Below are positions 51,728 to 59,932 of a stretch of DNA of 64,000 bases, piece by piece. The stretch is from an uncultured Neglectibacter sp. (GTDB lineage: Bacteria > Bacillota > Clostridia > Oscillospirales > Acutalibacteraceae). A model generated the notes under the pieces. That model did not search any database. It worked only from the letters and a program-made list of their open reading frames with translations, and was not told the origin of the DNA. The stretch spans positions 1-64,000 of the forward strand of contig CANSKS010000005.1 in the NCBI GenBank assembly GCA_947647615.1, given 5' to 3'. The position numbers were made by a program, and so were the translations under genes. The stretch's first letter is position 1. Each line of letters begins with the position of its first letter.

Positions 51728-52081
51728 ATGAATCTCAAACAACGCAGTATCCCTATTGCCATTCTTCTCAGCATCATCACGTGCGGTATTTATGGAATCT
51801 ATTGGTTTATTGTGATCACCAATGAGGTGAATCAGGTTACAGGTAACCAGAACGATACTTCCGGTGGTGTTTGCTTTTTGCTGTCCTTGATCACCTGTAA
51901 TATTTATGGCATCTATTGGGCCTATAAAATGGGTGATAAACTGGACAATGCCCGGGCAAAGAATGGCGTTGCTCCTGGTTCTTTCCCCGTTCTGTTCCTG
52001 ATCCTAAATTTGTTTGGACTGAGCATTGTCACAATGGGCATTATGCAGAACGAACTGAATAAGTATCTTCCTGCTGCCTAA
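51728..52081 (+). CDS. DUF4234-type small membrane protein
   Basis: 117 residues with three hydrophobic segments; CGIYGIYWFIVITNEVNQV and CNIYGIYWAYKMGDKLDNA show an internal repeat of a membrane helix followed by a polar stretch, the mark of DUF4234 proteins. Function unknown. AGGAGGG precedes ATG 51728. It overlaps the DUF2752 gene by one base (TAATG). Confidence 0.8.
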   Translation: MNLKQRSIPIAILLSIITCGIYGIYWFIVITNEVNQVTGNQNDTSGGVCFLLSLITCNIYGIYWAYKMGDKLDNARAKNGVAPGSFPVLFLILNLFGLSIVTMGIMQNELNKYLPAA

Positions 52082-52461
52082 TGACAGTTTCTAAAAGGCG
52101 GAAGCGTCTGCTTTTGGGTGCAGCGATATTGCTTAGTGCCGGGTTACTTTATGCCCTTTGGATCAATATTACCGGGCTTGCTATTCCTTGTGTGTTCCGG
52201 TTAATCACCGGGTTGTACTGCCCTGGCTGTGGTGTAACGACTCTATGTCTTTCTTTGTTACGGCTGGACTTTTCCGCCGCGTGGGAAGCAAATGCTGTGT
52301 TGCTGTTGTCCCTGCCTTTTTTGGCGCTCCTTTTAGGAAGGCTTTGTTTTCGTTACGTGAAAACAGGTTCTGTAATGTTATGTAAGTGGGAAACTGTGCT
52401 GTGCGGAGCACAGGTGGCGGTGTTCCTGATTTGGGGCGTCGTTAGAAATATTTGTTTTTAA
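52081..52461 (+). CDS. DUF2752-type membrane protein
   Basis: 126 residues, three membrane segments; ITGLYCPGCGVTTLCLSLLR is the conserved CPxCGxT core of DUF2752, which suggests a metal or redox site. It is translationally coupled to the DUF4234 gene (one-base overlap). Such pairs are common in gut Firmicutes; the job is unknown. Terminated by a perfect hairpin. Confidence 0.8.
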   Translation: MTVSKRRKRLLLGAAILLSAGLLYALWINITGLAIPCVFRLITGLYCPGCGVTTLCLSLLRLDFSAAWEANAVLLLSLPFLALLLGRLCFRYVKTGSVMLCKWETVLCGAQVAVFLIWGVVRNICF

Positions 52462-52470
52462 ATTTTTAAG

Positions 52471-52509
52471 AAAAAAGCTGCCGCTTCCTAGGAAGCGGCA
52501 GCTTTTTTT
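52471..52509. terminator. strong bidirectional terminator
   Basis: AAAAAAGCTGCCGCTTCC (52471-52488) and its exact complement (52491-52508) make an 18-bp stem with a 2-base loop, serving both the DUF2752 operon and the convergent BofC-like gene. Confidence 0.92.
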
Positions 52510-52918
52510 ATCGGTAGTCTTCCAAGATGGCCTTTACCTCTGCAAAACTGTTGGTTACAATGCCTTTTTGCAAAAGTTCAATGTCGGCCTGAGGCAACAG
52601 GTATACTTCGACCGGTGATGTGAGAAAAGGGGAAGATTCTTCGTTTTTGTATACTCCGATCTTTCCGTCGCACACTGTTATTAGGTAGCGTTCCGGAACG
52701 GAGGCAGGGCTGGGTTGAGGCGTATTGGGGATTTCTTGACTTGAGGAAATCTTTGGGTTATAATAACTAGTAGTGTGCTGGTAAGGAATGGTTTGTGCCG
52801 GTGCTACGCTCTTTTTCTTTAAGGAGAAAGCTGCTGCTGTCACCACCAGAGCTACCATGGCAATTAAAGAGAGAACTAAGGTCATTTTTTTGTAATTTTT
52901 GAATTTATGGCCGTTCAA
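52508..52918 (-). CDS. BofC C-terminal-domain-like membrane-anchored protein
   Basis: 136 residues, one N-terminal membrane anchor (TLVLSLIAMVALVVTAAAFS), a Pro/Ser/Gln linker and a C-terminal domain of about 60 residues (RYLITVCDGKIGVYKNEESS, then LPQADIELLQKGI and LEDYR). This matches the C-terminal domain of BofC, a forespore protein that regulates sigma K activation in Bacillus. In clostridia such proteins are common but uncharacterised. The start is TTG 52918 with the complete GGAGGTGA ribosome binding site 6 bases upstream. The gene is divergent from the class A PBP. Confidence 0.7.
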   Translation of the reverse strand: MNGHKFKNYKKMTLVLSLIAMVALVVTAAAFSLKKKSVAPAQTIPYQHTTSYYNPKISSSQEIPNTPQPSPASVPERYLITVCDGKIGVYKNEESSPFLTSPVEVYLLPQADIELLQKGIVTNSFAEVKAILEDYR

Positions 52919-53003
52919 AAAACATCACCTCCGGTTTAGTATGGGCAGTTTTTGCCCTCCTATGCCGGGGAATGGCTTTTTCTGGATACCAAGGAGGAAT
53001 ACT

Positions 53004-55118
53004 TTGCTGAACAGAGAAGACATGAACAAGTATAATACCACTGCCCGGCCGGTTTCTGCCGGACGGGCGGAAGGAGAGCTCTCCCAAACTGCGGGAGCCA
53101 CAGCGCTTACCATGGGCGGCATGGTATGGAAGGCTATAAAGACTGTGTTGTTTATCCTTTGTCTTACCGGTCTTTTGGTGTTCCTTTCCGTTGCCTCTTT
53201 CATTTTGAGCTTTCGAGATATTGAGCCGCCTAACCTTTCGGCAATGAGCCTGAATTTTTCCAGCTTCATTTATTTGGATAACCCGGATGGGACCTCTACG
53301 GAGTATTTGACCTTGCATGCCAATGAAGACAGAGTGTGGGTTCCTTTGAACGAAATTCCCCAAGCTATGATCGACGCCCAAATTGCCATAGAGGACAAGC
53401 GTTTCATGGAACACAATGGCGTGGATTGGCGTTCTACCGGTGGTGCTGTGGTCAGCCTTCTCACCAACACGCCGGGTCGCGGTGGCTCTACCCTGACCCA
53501 GCAGCTTATTAAAAATCTTACCGATCAAAACCAGGTAAGCGTACTGCGGAAAGTGCGGGAAATTTTTACCGCCTTGAACATGGAAAAGAAATATTCCAAG
53601 GACGAGATTCTGCTGGCCTATTTGAACGTGGTAAACTACGGAAACCAGTGTCAGGGCGTGCAGGCAGCCGCCAATTCCTATTTTGGCAAAGACATTATAG
53701 ATTGTTCCATTGCCGAATGTGCGTTGATTGCGGGCATCACCCAAAACCCCTGGCAATATAATCCCTTCATTTTCCCAGAGGATGCTAAAGCGAAGGGAGA
53801 ATTAGTTCTCCAAGAAATGGAGAAGCAGGAGAAAATCACTTCGGCAGAATACCGGGATGCCTTGGCGGAAATGCAGGCTATGACCTTCGGCTCCGACGAG
53901 GAAGATGAGGAAGATGAGGAAGAAGTTGAACCGGTTCAGGACCAAGAAAAGTGGAACTGGTATATCGAAACCTTGGTAGAAGATGTGATTTCCGATATTC
54001 AGGAATCTCAGAACGTCTCTTATGACATGGCCGAATACATGCTCTATAATTCCGGCTTAGAAATCCATTGTGCCATGGACTTGAAAATGCAGACCGATAT
54101 TGAAAAGATCTTTTTGGGCTCCGAAAACATGCCGGAAGATAAAAATATCGATGCCAGCTTTTTTATGATGGATTATTCCGGCAAGGTGATGGCAGTGGTT
54201 GGCAGCCGTTTCCCAAAAACCACAGTGCGCGGTTGGAATAACGCGGTGGACGGCGCCCGGCAAACGGGCTCTTCTATAAAACCGATCAGCGTTTATTCTG
54301 TAGGGCTCATGGCGGAAGAAATTTATTACGGCTCCGTATTAAAAGATGTGCCCATACCGGAATATTCTACCGGGGGCGATAGTTGGCCTGCCAATTTCTC
54401 TTTGAATTATGAGGGGACCATGAATGTGGACAAGGCTATTGAGGTGTCCCAAAACGCCCCGGCTGCTTGGCTGGCCCAAGCAGTGACGCCGGAGGCCTGC
54501 TATGACTGGCTCACTCAAAAACTTCACTTTGAACACTTGACAGAAGAGGATTCCCACAGCCCGGCAGCTATGGCTTTAGGGGGGCTCAATTATGGCGCCA
54601 CCACTAAGGAAATGGCAGCCGCTTTCCAAATTTTTGGAAATGGCGGTGTTTACCATAAGCCTTACACCTATAACTATGTGCGCAATCACGACAACGACAT
54701 TATTTTAGATAACCGTGGTGACCCCGGTGAGCAGGTGATGAGCCCGGAGGACGCCACGGTGATGAACAAGCTTTTGCACAAGCCTACCGAAGGCTATAAC
54801 GGTACCGCTGCCCCGCAGATGAGCGAGCTGAACGTGGACGTGTTCGGTAAAACCGGTACCACCGATTCCATGTACGATTATTGGTTTGTGGGAGGTACGC
54901 CTTTCTGTGTGGCGGCCATTTGGAACGGTTATAGTATCCCAGCCTACTTGGAAGATTCTACCATACACAAGATCACCTGGCGGACTGTTATGGAATATAT
55001 GATTAACAATTACGATTGGTCTGGCAGCAGTTATACCTTGAGCGACAATGTGACACAGACTGCCTTTTGCCGCAGCAGTGGCCTTTTGGCAGGTACCAAG
55101 TGCTACGATTTCGACTAG
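53004..55118 (+). CDS. class A penicillin-binding protein (PBP1A-like), ended by an amber codon
   Basis: 704 residues: cytoplasmic tail, membrane segment (VLFILCLTGLLVFLSVASFI), GT51 glycosyltransferase with Glu130 in IEDKRFMEHNGVDW and RGGSTLTQQLIKNL, and the transpeptidase with Ser423-x-x-Lys426, SQN at 482-484 and KTG at 616-618. An acidic EDEEDEEEVEP loop lies between the domains. The start is TTG 53004 (AAGGAGGA upstream); an upstream in-frame start lacks a site. The frame ends at TAG 55116, but the same frame continues with residues that complete a PBP1A C-terminus and a Ser/Pro tail to 55493, so the protein looks truncated by one nonsense codon. The catalytic parts are complete. Confidence 0.88.
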   Translation: MLNREDMNKYNTTARPVSAGRAEGELSQTAGATALTMGGMVWKAIKTVLFILCLTGLLVFLSVASFILSFRDIEPPNLSAMSLNFSSFIYLDNPDGTSTEYLTLHANEDRVWVPLNEIPQAMIDAQIAIEDKRFMEHNGVDWRSTGGAVVSLLTNTPGRGGSTLTQQLIKNLTDQNQVSVLRKVREIFTALNMEKKYSKDEILLAYLNVVNYGNQCQGVQAAANSYFGKDIIDCSIAECALIAGITQNPWQYNPFIFPEDAKAKGELVLQEMEKQEKITSAEYRDALAEMQAMTFGSDEEDEEDEEEVEPVQDQEKWNWYIETLVEDVISDIQESQNVSYDMAEYMLYNSGLEIHCAMDLKMQTDIEKIFLGSENMPEDKNIDASFFMMDYSGKVMAVVGSRFPKTTVRGWNNAVDGARQTGSSIKPISVYSVGLMAEEIYYGSVLKDVPIPEYSTGGDSWPANFSLNYEGTMNVDKAIEVSQNAPAAWLAQAVTPEACYDWLTQKLHFEHLTEEDSHSPAAMALGGLNYGATTKEMAAAFQIFGNGGVYHKPYTYNYVRNHDNDIILDNRGDPGEQVMSPEDATVMNKLLHKPTEGYNGTAAPQMSELNVDVFGKTGTTDSMYDYWFVGGTPFCVAAIWNGYSIPAYLEDSTIHKITWRTVMEYMINNYDWSGSSYTLSDNVTQTAFCRSSGLLAGTKCYDFD

Positions 55119-55493
55119 GGCTGGTTCTCCAACGAAAAAATGCCCAGGACCTGTAACGGCGGCAGCGACCATATCGCCCACGGAAAACCGGCAGGCTCGC
55201 CTTCTCCTTCGCCTTCAGTGGAGCCCAGTGCGTCGCCCTCGATATCGCCTAGTCCCTCGGTAGATCCCAGCGCTTCTTCTCTCCCATCTCCGTCTGTGGA
55301 TCCTTCTATAGAACCTAGCGATAATCCTTCTTCTATCCCGGATGAACCTACTCCTACACCTCCTGGTCCGTCAGAGCCTCCTGTGACGGAAACGCCGGAT
55401 ATTCCGCCGGAACCTACGCCGCCGGAGCCCACAGCTACTGCAGACCCGACGGAGCCTCCTTTGAATACCGATCCGCCTGGCTTCTTGGATTGA
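55119..55493 (+). pseudogene. in-frame continuation of the PBP after the amber codon
   Basis: Directly after TAG (55116-55118) the same frame reads GWFSNEKMPRTCNGGSDHIA, the short segment that in PBP1A relatives follows the transpeptidase domain (GWF ... MP ... CNG), then about 95 residues of Pro, Ser, Glu and Thr (SPSPSVEPSASPSISPSPS) ending at TGA 55493. No ribosome binding site precedes the ATG at 55140. It would only be made by readthrough, or the stop is a mutation or sequencing error. Confidence 0.7.
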
Positions 55494-55512
55494 AAAACTT
55501 CCCTCAAAACGC

Positions 55513-55566
55513 TAAGAGGAAATCACAGATGTGATTTCCTCTTAGAAATTATTGCTTGCTTTTTTT
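55513..55566 (+). terminator. PBP terminator
   Basis: TAAGAGGAAATCAC (55513-55526) pairs perfectly with GTGATTTCCTCTTA (55531-55544) across AGAT; a run of T residues lies 14 bases further on. Confidence 0.65.
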
Positions 55567-55623
55567 CGAAAGGCGTGGTAAACTGTTCACTGCTATAGAA
55601 CAACAGTGTTTTGGTGGTGGACA

Positions 55624-56061
55624 ATGGAACAAGGGTCTTATCTTGTGATCGATGAAAGGGTTTTGCCCGAAATTTACCAGAAAGTAGTATATGCTCAGAG
55701 TTTGCTGGAAAGCGGGGAAGCTTCCAGTACTTCGGAGGCGGTCAGGCTGGCGGGAATTTCGCGGAGTGTCTATTATAAATATAAGAACGCGGTGTTCCCC
55801 TATACGAAAAAGGAAGAGGCCGGAATTTTAACGGTGCAGTTCCTTTTGATGGATCGTCCCGGTGTGTTGGTAAGCTTGCTTACCGTATTTTATGAGGCCG
55901 GGGCCAACATCCTTACTGTGAACCAGAACATTCCCGTAAAGGGACGGGCTTTTGTATCGGTTTCCGCTAAAGTAGAGAAAATGCAGCGTTCCCCCAGCGA
56001 GCTTTTGGAGTGTCTGAAGCAAGTAAGCGGGGTCATAAAAATCGATAGTATCATAGATTGA
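55624..56061 (+). CDS. ACT-domain protein (PheB-like)
   Basis: 145 residues. The first 60 residues contain a helix-turn-helix-like segment (ASSTSEAVRLAGISRSVYYK), followed by an ACT domain (LTVQFLLMDRPGVLVSLLTV) that binds amino acids. Proteins of this type lie before hom in many Firmicutes and were once named PheB or chorismate mutase-like. Here it is 59 bases before hom, so it may act as a regulator of the aspartate pathway. ATG 55624 has GGTGGTGG upstream. Confidence 0.82.
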   Translation: MEQGSYLVIDERVLPEIYQKVVYAQSLLESGEASSTSEAVRLAGISRSVYYKYKNAVFPYTKKEEAGILTVQFLLMDRPGVLVSLLTVFYEAGANILTVNQNIPVKGRAFVSVSAKVEKMQRSPSELLECLKQVSGVIKIDSIID

Positions 56062-56120
56062 AATAGAGTCGGTTTTTCAAGGCTTTGGAAAACGGCTCAA
56101 GAGGAAGGGAAGCGTAACGA

Positions 56121-57365
56121 ATGGCAGAAATTGCGGTGTTGGGCCACGGTGTTGTGGGTTCCGGTGTGTTAGAAGTTTTATATTCCCATCGGGACAGCAT
56201 CACAAAACGTGCAAAAGAAGAAATTGATGTCAAATATATTTTAGATCTTCGGGATTTTCCGGAGTTGCCTTACCATGAAAAGTTTACGAAAGATTTTAAT
56301 AAGATTCTTCAGGACGAAAGCATAAAAATTGTGGTAGAGGTTTTAGGCGGGTTGGAACCGGCATTCTCTTATGTAAAAGCCTGCCTGGAGCACGGGAAAA
56401 GTGTGGTTACCTCCAACAAGGAATTGGTAGCCGCCAAAGGCGCGGAGCTTTTGGCACTGGCCCAAAAAAACAATTTGAACTTTTTATTTGAGGCTAGCGT
56501 AGGCGGTGGAATCCCCATTATCCGTCCCATCAGCCAATGCTTAGCTGCCAACGAGGTCAGCGAGATCGCTGGAATTTTAAACGGCACCACCAATTTTATT
56601 CTCACAAAAATGATCCGGGAACGTATGGATTTTTCGGAAGCTTTGAAAATGGCTCAGCAACTGGGTTATGCGGAACGGAACCCTGCTGCCGATGTAGAGG
56701 GGGACGACGCTTGCCGGAAGATTTGCATTTTGGCCTCCCTTTCCTATGGAACCCATGTGTACCCAAAAGATGTACATACGGAAGGAATTTCCAAAATCAC
56801 CTTGGAGGATGTGAGCTATGCTGAGGCTTGGGGCGGAGTGATTAAGCTTATTGGTCAGGTAAAAACCCTGGAAAACGGAAAAATACAAATTGAAGTATGC
56901 CCTATGTTTGTTTCTCGGGAAAGCCAGCTTGCCACGGTAGACGATGTATTTAACGGGATTTTAGTGCGGGGCGACGCTACCGGTGACGTAGTATTTTACG
57001 GCAAAGGTGCCGGAAAACTGCCTACCGCCAGTGCGGTGGTGGCCGATATCATTGACTGTGTCAAGCATTTTAAGGCTCGAAAATACCTGTTCTGGGAGGA
57101 TGCCAGGGAAGATTATGTAGAGCCCTACGAGAATACTTTTGAAGATGTGTTCGTGCGGGCTAAGGCGGTCAATTCAGACTTTGCTTTGGAAACGGCTTCC
57201 CGTGTTTTTGGAGAGATTACCCGGTTAATTCGAAAAGAAGAGCCGGAAGGTGAAATTGGCTTTACCGTGGCCAATATCCAGGTTTCCAAGCTTCAGAAGT
57301 CTTTGGAGTCTTTGGAGTCTGCCGGCGTTTCGGTTTTGAATCACATTAAAATTTCTGATTTTTGA
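56121..57365 (+). CDS. hom: homoserine dehydrogenase
   Basis: 414 residues. NAD(P)H reduces aspartate semialdehyde to homoserine. The Rossmann start is EIAVLGHGVVGSGVLEVL; GGIPIIRPISQCLAANEVSE and GILNGTTNFILTKM form the catalytic and substrate-binding core; the C-terminal ACT domain (about 340-414) gives threonine feedback. It is the first enzyme gene of a hom-thrB pair followed by lysC. Confidence 0.95.
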   Translation: MAEIAVLGHGVVGSGVLEVLYSHRDSITKRAKEEIDVKYILDLRDFPELPYHEKFTKDFNKILQDESIKIVVEVLGGLEPAFSYVKACLEHGKSVVTSNKELVAAKGAELLALAQKNNLNFLFEASVGGGIPIIRPISQCLAANEVSEIAGILNGTTNFILTKMIRERMDFSEALKMAQQLGYAERNPAADVEGDDACRKICILASLSYGTHVYPKDVHTEGISKITLEDVSYAEAWGGVIKLIGQVKTLENGKIQIEVCPMFVSRESQLATVDDVFNGILVRGDATGDVVFYGKGAGKLPTASAVVADIIDCVKHFKARKYLFWEDAREDYVEPYENTFEDVFVRAKAVNSDFALETASRVFGEITRLIRKEEPEGEIGFTVANIQVSKLQKSLESLESAGVSVLNHIKISDF

Positions 57366-57377
57366 GGAGGGCTTTCT

Positions 57378-58274
57378 ATGATCCGCATTGACGTTCCTGC
57401 CACCAGTGCCAACCTGGGTTCGGGTTTCGATTCTTTGGGTATTGCCCTCACCATGAAAAACCGGGTGTGGATGGAGGAATCCGATGAACTATCCATCACT
57501 TGTACCGATGGGGCACAAGTCCCCACCGATAGCAGCAACTTGATTTTTTGGGCCGCCAGCCATCTTTATGAGTTTTGCGGTAAAAAGCTTACTGGGCTGA
57601 AAATTGTGCAGGAAAACAATATCCCCATGGCCAGAGGTCTTGGCAGCAGCTCGGCCTGTATCGTGGCCGGAATTTTGGGAGCAAACCGCTTTATGGGAAA
57701 TCCTCTTTCCCAGACCGATCTTATCCATTTGGCTGCTAAAATCGAGGGCCATCCCGATAACACCAGCCCGGCGATTTCCGGCGGCCTGGTGGCTTCTGCT
57801 ATGGAAGGAGAGAGGGTTTACAGTGTCAGCGTGCCGGTTTCCGAGAAAATCCGTTTTGCGGTGATGATCCCGCCCTTTGAGCTGAAAACAGAAAAGGCCA
57901 GAGCCGCCTTGCCCAAACAGTATTCCAGGGAAGACGCGGTATATAATCTTTCTCGTTCCGGCCTCATGACGGCATCTCTGTTTTCCGGGAAGCTGGAGAA
58001 TCTTCGGGTGGCGGTACAAGATAGAATTCACCAGCCCTACCGTTCCGGGCTTATAGAAAATTATGACAACGTGTTCCGCATGAGTTATGAGTTGGGCTCC
58101 CTTGGCACTTATGTCAGCGGTGCCGGCCCTACCATTATTGCGATGATCGATTCTGAAAACGCTCACTCCTTTGGGAAAAACTGTATGAGTCATTTGGAAG
58201 ATAAAGGTATCACCGGATGGCGGGTGGAAATTTTAAGCGCAGATCCAAACGGCGCGCAGATTATCATTGAGTGA
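57378..58274 (+). CDS. thrB: homoserine kinase
   Basis: 298 residues of the GHMP kinase family (RIDVPATSANLGSGFDSLGI and the phosphate loop ARGLGSSSACIVAGILG). It phosphorylates homoserine on the way to threonine. It starts 12 bases after hom (AGGAGGG). thrC is not in the window. Confidence 0.95.
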   Translation: MIRIDVPATSANLGSGFDSLGIALTMKNRVWMEESDELSITCTDGAQVPTDSSNLIFWAASHLYEFCGKKLTGLKIVQENNIPMARGLGSSSACIVAGILGANRFMGNPLSQTDLIHLAAKIEGHPDNTSPAISGGLVASAMEGERVYSVSVPVSEKIRFAVMIPPFELKTEKARAALPKQYSREDAVYNLSRSGLMTASLFSGKLENLRVAVQDRIHQPYRSGLIENYDNVFRMSYELGSLGTYVSGAGPTIIAMIDSENAHSFGKNCMSHLEDKGITGWRVEILSADPNGAQIIIE

Positions 58275-58278
58275 AAAA

Positions 58279-58312
58279 AGAGTTTCCCTGCCTTTTGAAA
58301 AGGGAAACTCTT
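58279..58312 (+). terminator. thrB-lysC hairpin
   Basis: AAGAGTTTCCCT (58279-58290) pairs with AGGGAAACTCTT (58301-58312). Without a T-run after it, it could be an attenuator, a partial terminator or an mRNA-processing stem before lysC. Confidence 0.5.
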
Positions 58313-58350
58313 CGAAATAAATGTTAGGAGCAGAAAGGGAAGAAGAAGCT

Positions 58351-59562
58351 ATGGCACTTATTGTTCAGAAGTTCGGCGGTTCTTCCGTCAGGGACGCAGA
58401 ACGCCTCAATAATGTGGCGGATATCGTGACTTCCACCTATAAGGAAGGAAACGATGTGATAGTGGTGGTTTCTGCCCAGGGCGATACTACCGATGATTTT
58501 ATTGAAAAAGCTGCAGAAATCAATGAAAAGCCTTCGAAAAGGGAAATGGATATGCTACTTTCCGCAGGGGAACAGATCTCGGCTGCGCTTTTGGCTATGG
58601 CCATTGAGCGCTTGGGTTTTCCAGTGGTTTCTCTTTTGGGTTGGCAGGCCGGGTTTGATACCAGTTCCGATTACGGCAATGCCCGCATTAAAAAGGTGGA
58701 TACCTCCCGGTTGAAAAAAGAGCTGGATAAACACCGTATCGTCGTAGTGACAGGCTTCCAGGGGGTAAACCGTTATGGAGATATGACTACCTTGGGTCGT
58801 GGTGGTTCCGACACCAGTGCGGTGGCTATTGCCGCTACCATGCATGCCGACCTGTGCCAGATCTATACCGACGTAGACGGCGTGTACACTGCCGACCCCC
58901 GGAAAATCCCCGCAGCGATAAAACTGGACGTGATCTCTTATGACGAAATGTTGGAGCTGGCCACTTTGGGAGCTCAGGTATTGCACAATCGTTCTGTAGA
59001 AATGGCAAAAAAATATAACATTGAATTGGAAGTCCTTTCCAGCCTTACCCGGCGGAAGGGAACCATTGTAAGGGAGGATAATAAAATGGAAAAAATGCTT
59101 ATCAGCGGTGTGGCCAAAGACGACAATATTGCTCGTATCTCCATTATTGGGGTGCCCGATAAGCCGGGCTTGGCCTTTAAAATTTTTTCAAAGCTCTCTT
59201 CCAAGGGAATTAATGTAGACATTATTTTGCAATCTATTGGCCGCAACGGTACGAAGGATATCAGCTTTACCGTAGAGAAGAATAAAATGGAAGAAACCTT
59301 GAAGCTTTTGAGCAGTTATACGGAAACGCTGGGCGCCAGCAGCATTGTTTCCGATGACAATGTGTCCAAGGTCTCTATTGTAGGCGCTGGTATGGAATCT
59401 CATCCGGGTGTGGCGGCAGAAATGTTTGAAGCCCTGTTTACCCGCAATGTAAATATCCAAATGATTTCTACCAGTGAAATCAAAATTTCTGTACTGATCA
59501 ATAAGGCAGACAGTGAACGGGCAGTAGAGGCCATTCACGAAAAATTTTTCGAAACACTTTAA
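58351..59562 (+). CDS. lysC: aspartate kinase
   Basis: 403 residues. It phosphorylates aspartate, the first step to lysine, threonine and methionine. Kinase signature VQKFGGSSV at the start, GRGGSDTSAVAIAA in the middle, and two ACT domains from about 260 (ISIIGVPDKPGLAFKIFSKL and VSIVGAGMESHPGVAAEMF) for feedback. I chose ATG 58351 (AAAGGGAAG upstream) rather than an in-frame ATG at 58321. Together with hom and thrB it forms the threonine branch block. Confidence 0.95.
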   Translation: MALIVQKFGGSSVRDAERLNNVADIVTSTYKEGNDVIVVVSAQGDTTDDFIEKAAEINEKPSKREMDMLLSAGEQISAALLAMAIERLGFPVVSLLGWQAGFDTSSDYGNARIKKVDTSRLKKELDKHRIVVVTGFQGVNRYGDMTTLGRGGSDTSAVAIAATMHADLCQIYTDVDGVYTADPRKIPAAIKLDVISYDEMLELATLGAQVLHNRSVEMAKKYNIELEVLSSLTRRKGTIVREDNKMEKMLISGVAKDDNIARISIIGVPDKPGLAFKIFSKLSSKGINVDIILQSIGRNGTKDISFTVEKNKMEETLKLLSSYTETLGASSIVSDDNVSKVSIVGAGMESHPGVAAEMFEALFTRNVNIQMISTSEIKISVLINKADSERAVEAIHEKFFETL

Positions 59563-59608
59563 AAACGGCAAGCGCGGTTTCCAAATATTACAGCAGAATG
59601 GAAAGAGT

Positions 59609-59653
59609 AATCACCCCCAGCCAGAGAAAAATAAGGCTTGGGGGTGATTTTTG
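59609..59653 (+). terminator. lysC terminator overlapping the next gene's ribosome binding site
   Basis: AATCACCCCCA (59609-59619) pairs with TGGGGGTGATT (59639-59649), followed by TTTG. The right arm contains the GGGGGTGAT ribosome binding site of the 66-residue gene that starts at 59654. Confidence 0.7.
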
Positions 59654-59854
59654 ATGTATCCTTATGGCTGGGGCTTTGGCCCTTTTAACGATGTGGGAAA
59701 TTCCGCGGCCTTTGTAGCGCTGGCAGGTAGCGGAAACTTCGGTTTTCGAAATCTGCCAGAGGAAGTACGCGAGGCTGTGGAAGCTCGGAAAGACGAAATC
59801 TATTCAGAAGAAGACCTGCATCGCATAATCAACGAATTGATGCTTCGGCGCTGA
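59654..59854 (+). CDS. small hypothetical protein
   Basis: 66 residues: a Gly/Phe/Asn-rich head (MYPYGWGFGPFNDVGNSAAF) and a charged helical tail (LPEEVREAVEARKDEIYSEE). I do not recognise it. ATG 59654 sits 5 bases after GGGGGTGAT, which lies in the right arm of the lysC terminator, so it may be expressed only on readthrough or from its own promoter. The composition is that of a real small protein. Confidence 0.5.
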   Translation: MYPYGWGFGPFNDVGNSAAFVALAGSGNFGFRNLPEEVREAVEARKDEIYSEEDLHRIINELMLRR

Positions 59855-59882
59855 CAGCCTGAAGGTAGGGGAAAAGAGCTGT

Positions 59883-59932
59883 GCCCGGCTTTTCAAAGGA
59901 AAGGCCGGGCCTTTCCCTTTTTATTTTTCGGA
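59883..59932. terminator. bidirectional terminator
   Basis: GCCCGGC (59883-59889) pairs with GCCGGGC (59904-59910), extended by an AAAGG/CTTTT pairing, then CTTTCCCTTTTTATTTTT. It ends both the small gene and the esterase on minus. Confidence 0.75.

Noticed and set aside
55116-55118. Pyrrolysine or general TAG recoding
   Set aside because: TAG ends other genes here normally and no pylTSBCD genes are seen in the window; a simple nonsense change is likelier.
55190-55480. CRISPR-like or tandem repeat in the Ser/Pro region
   Set aside because: The repetition is at the protein level only, with uneven units and no spacers.
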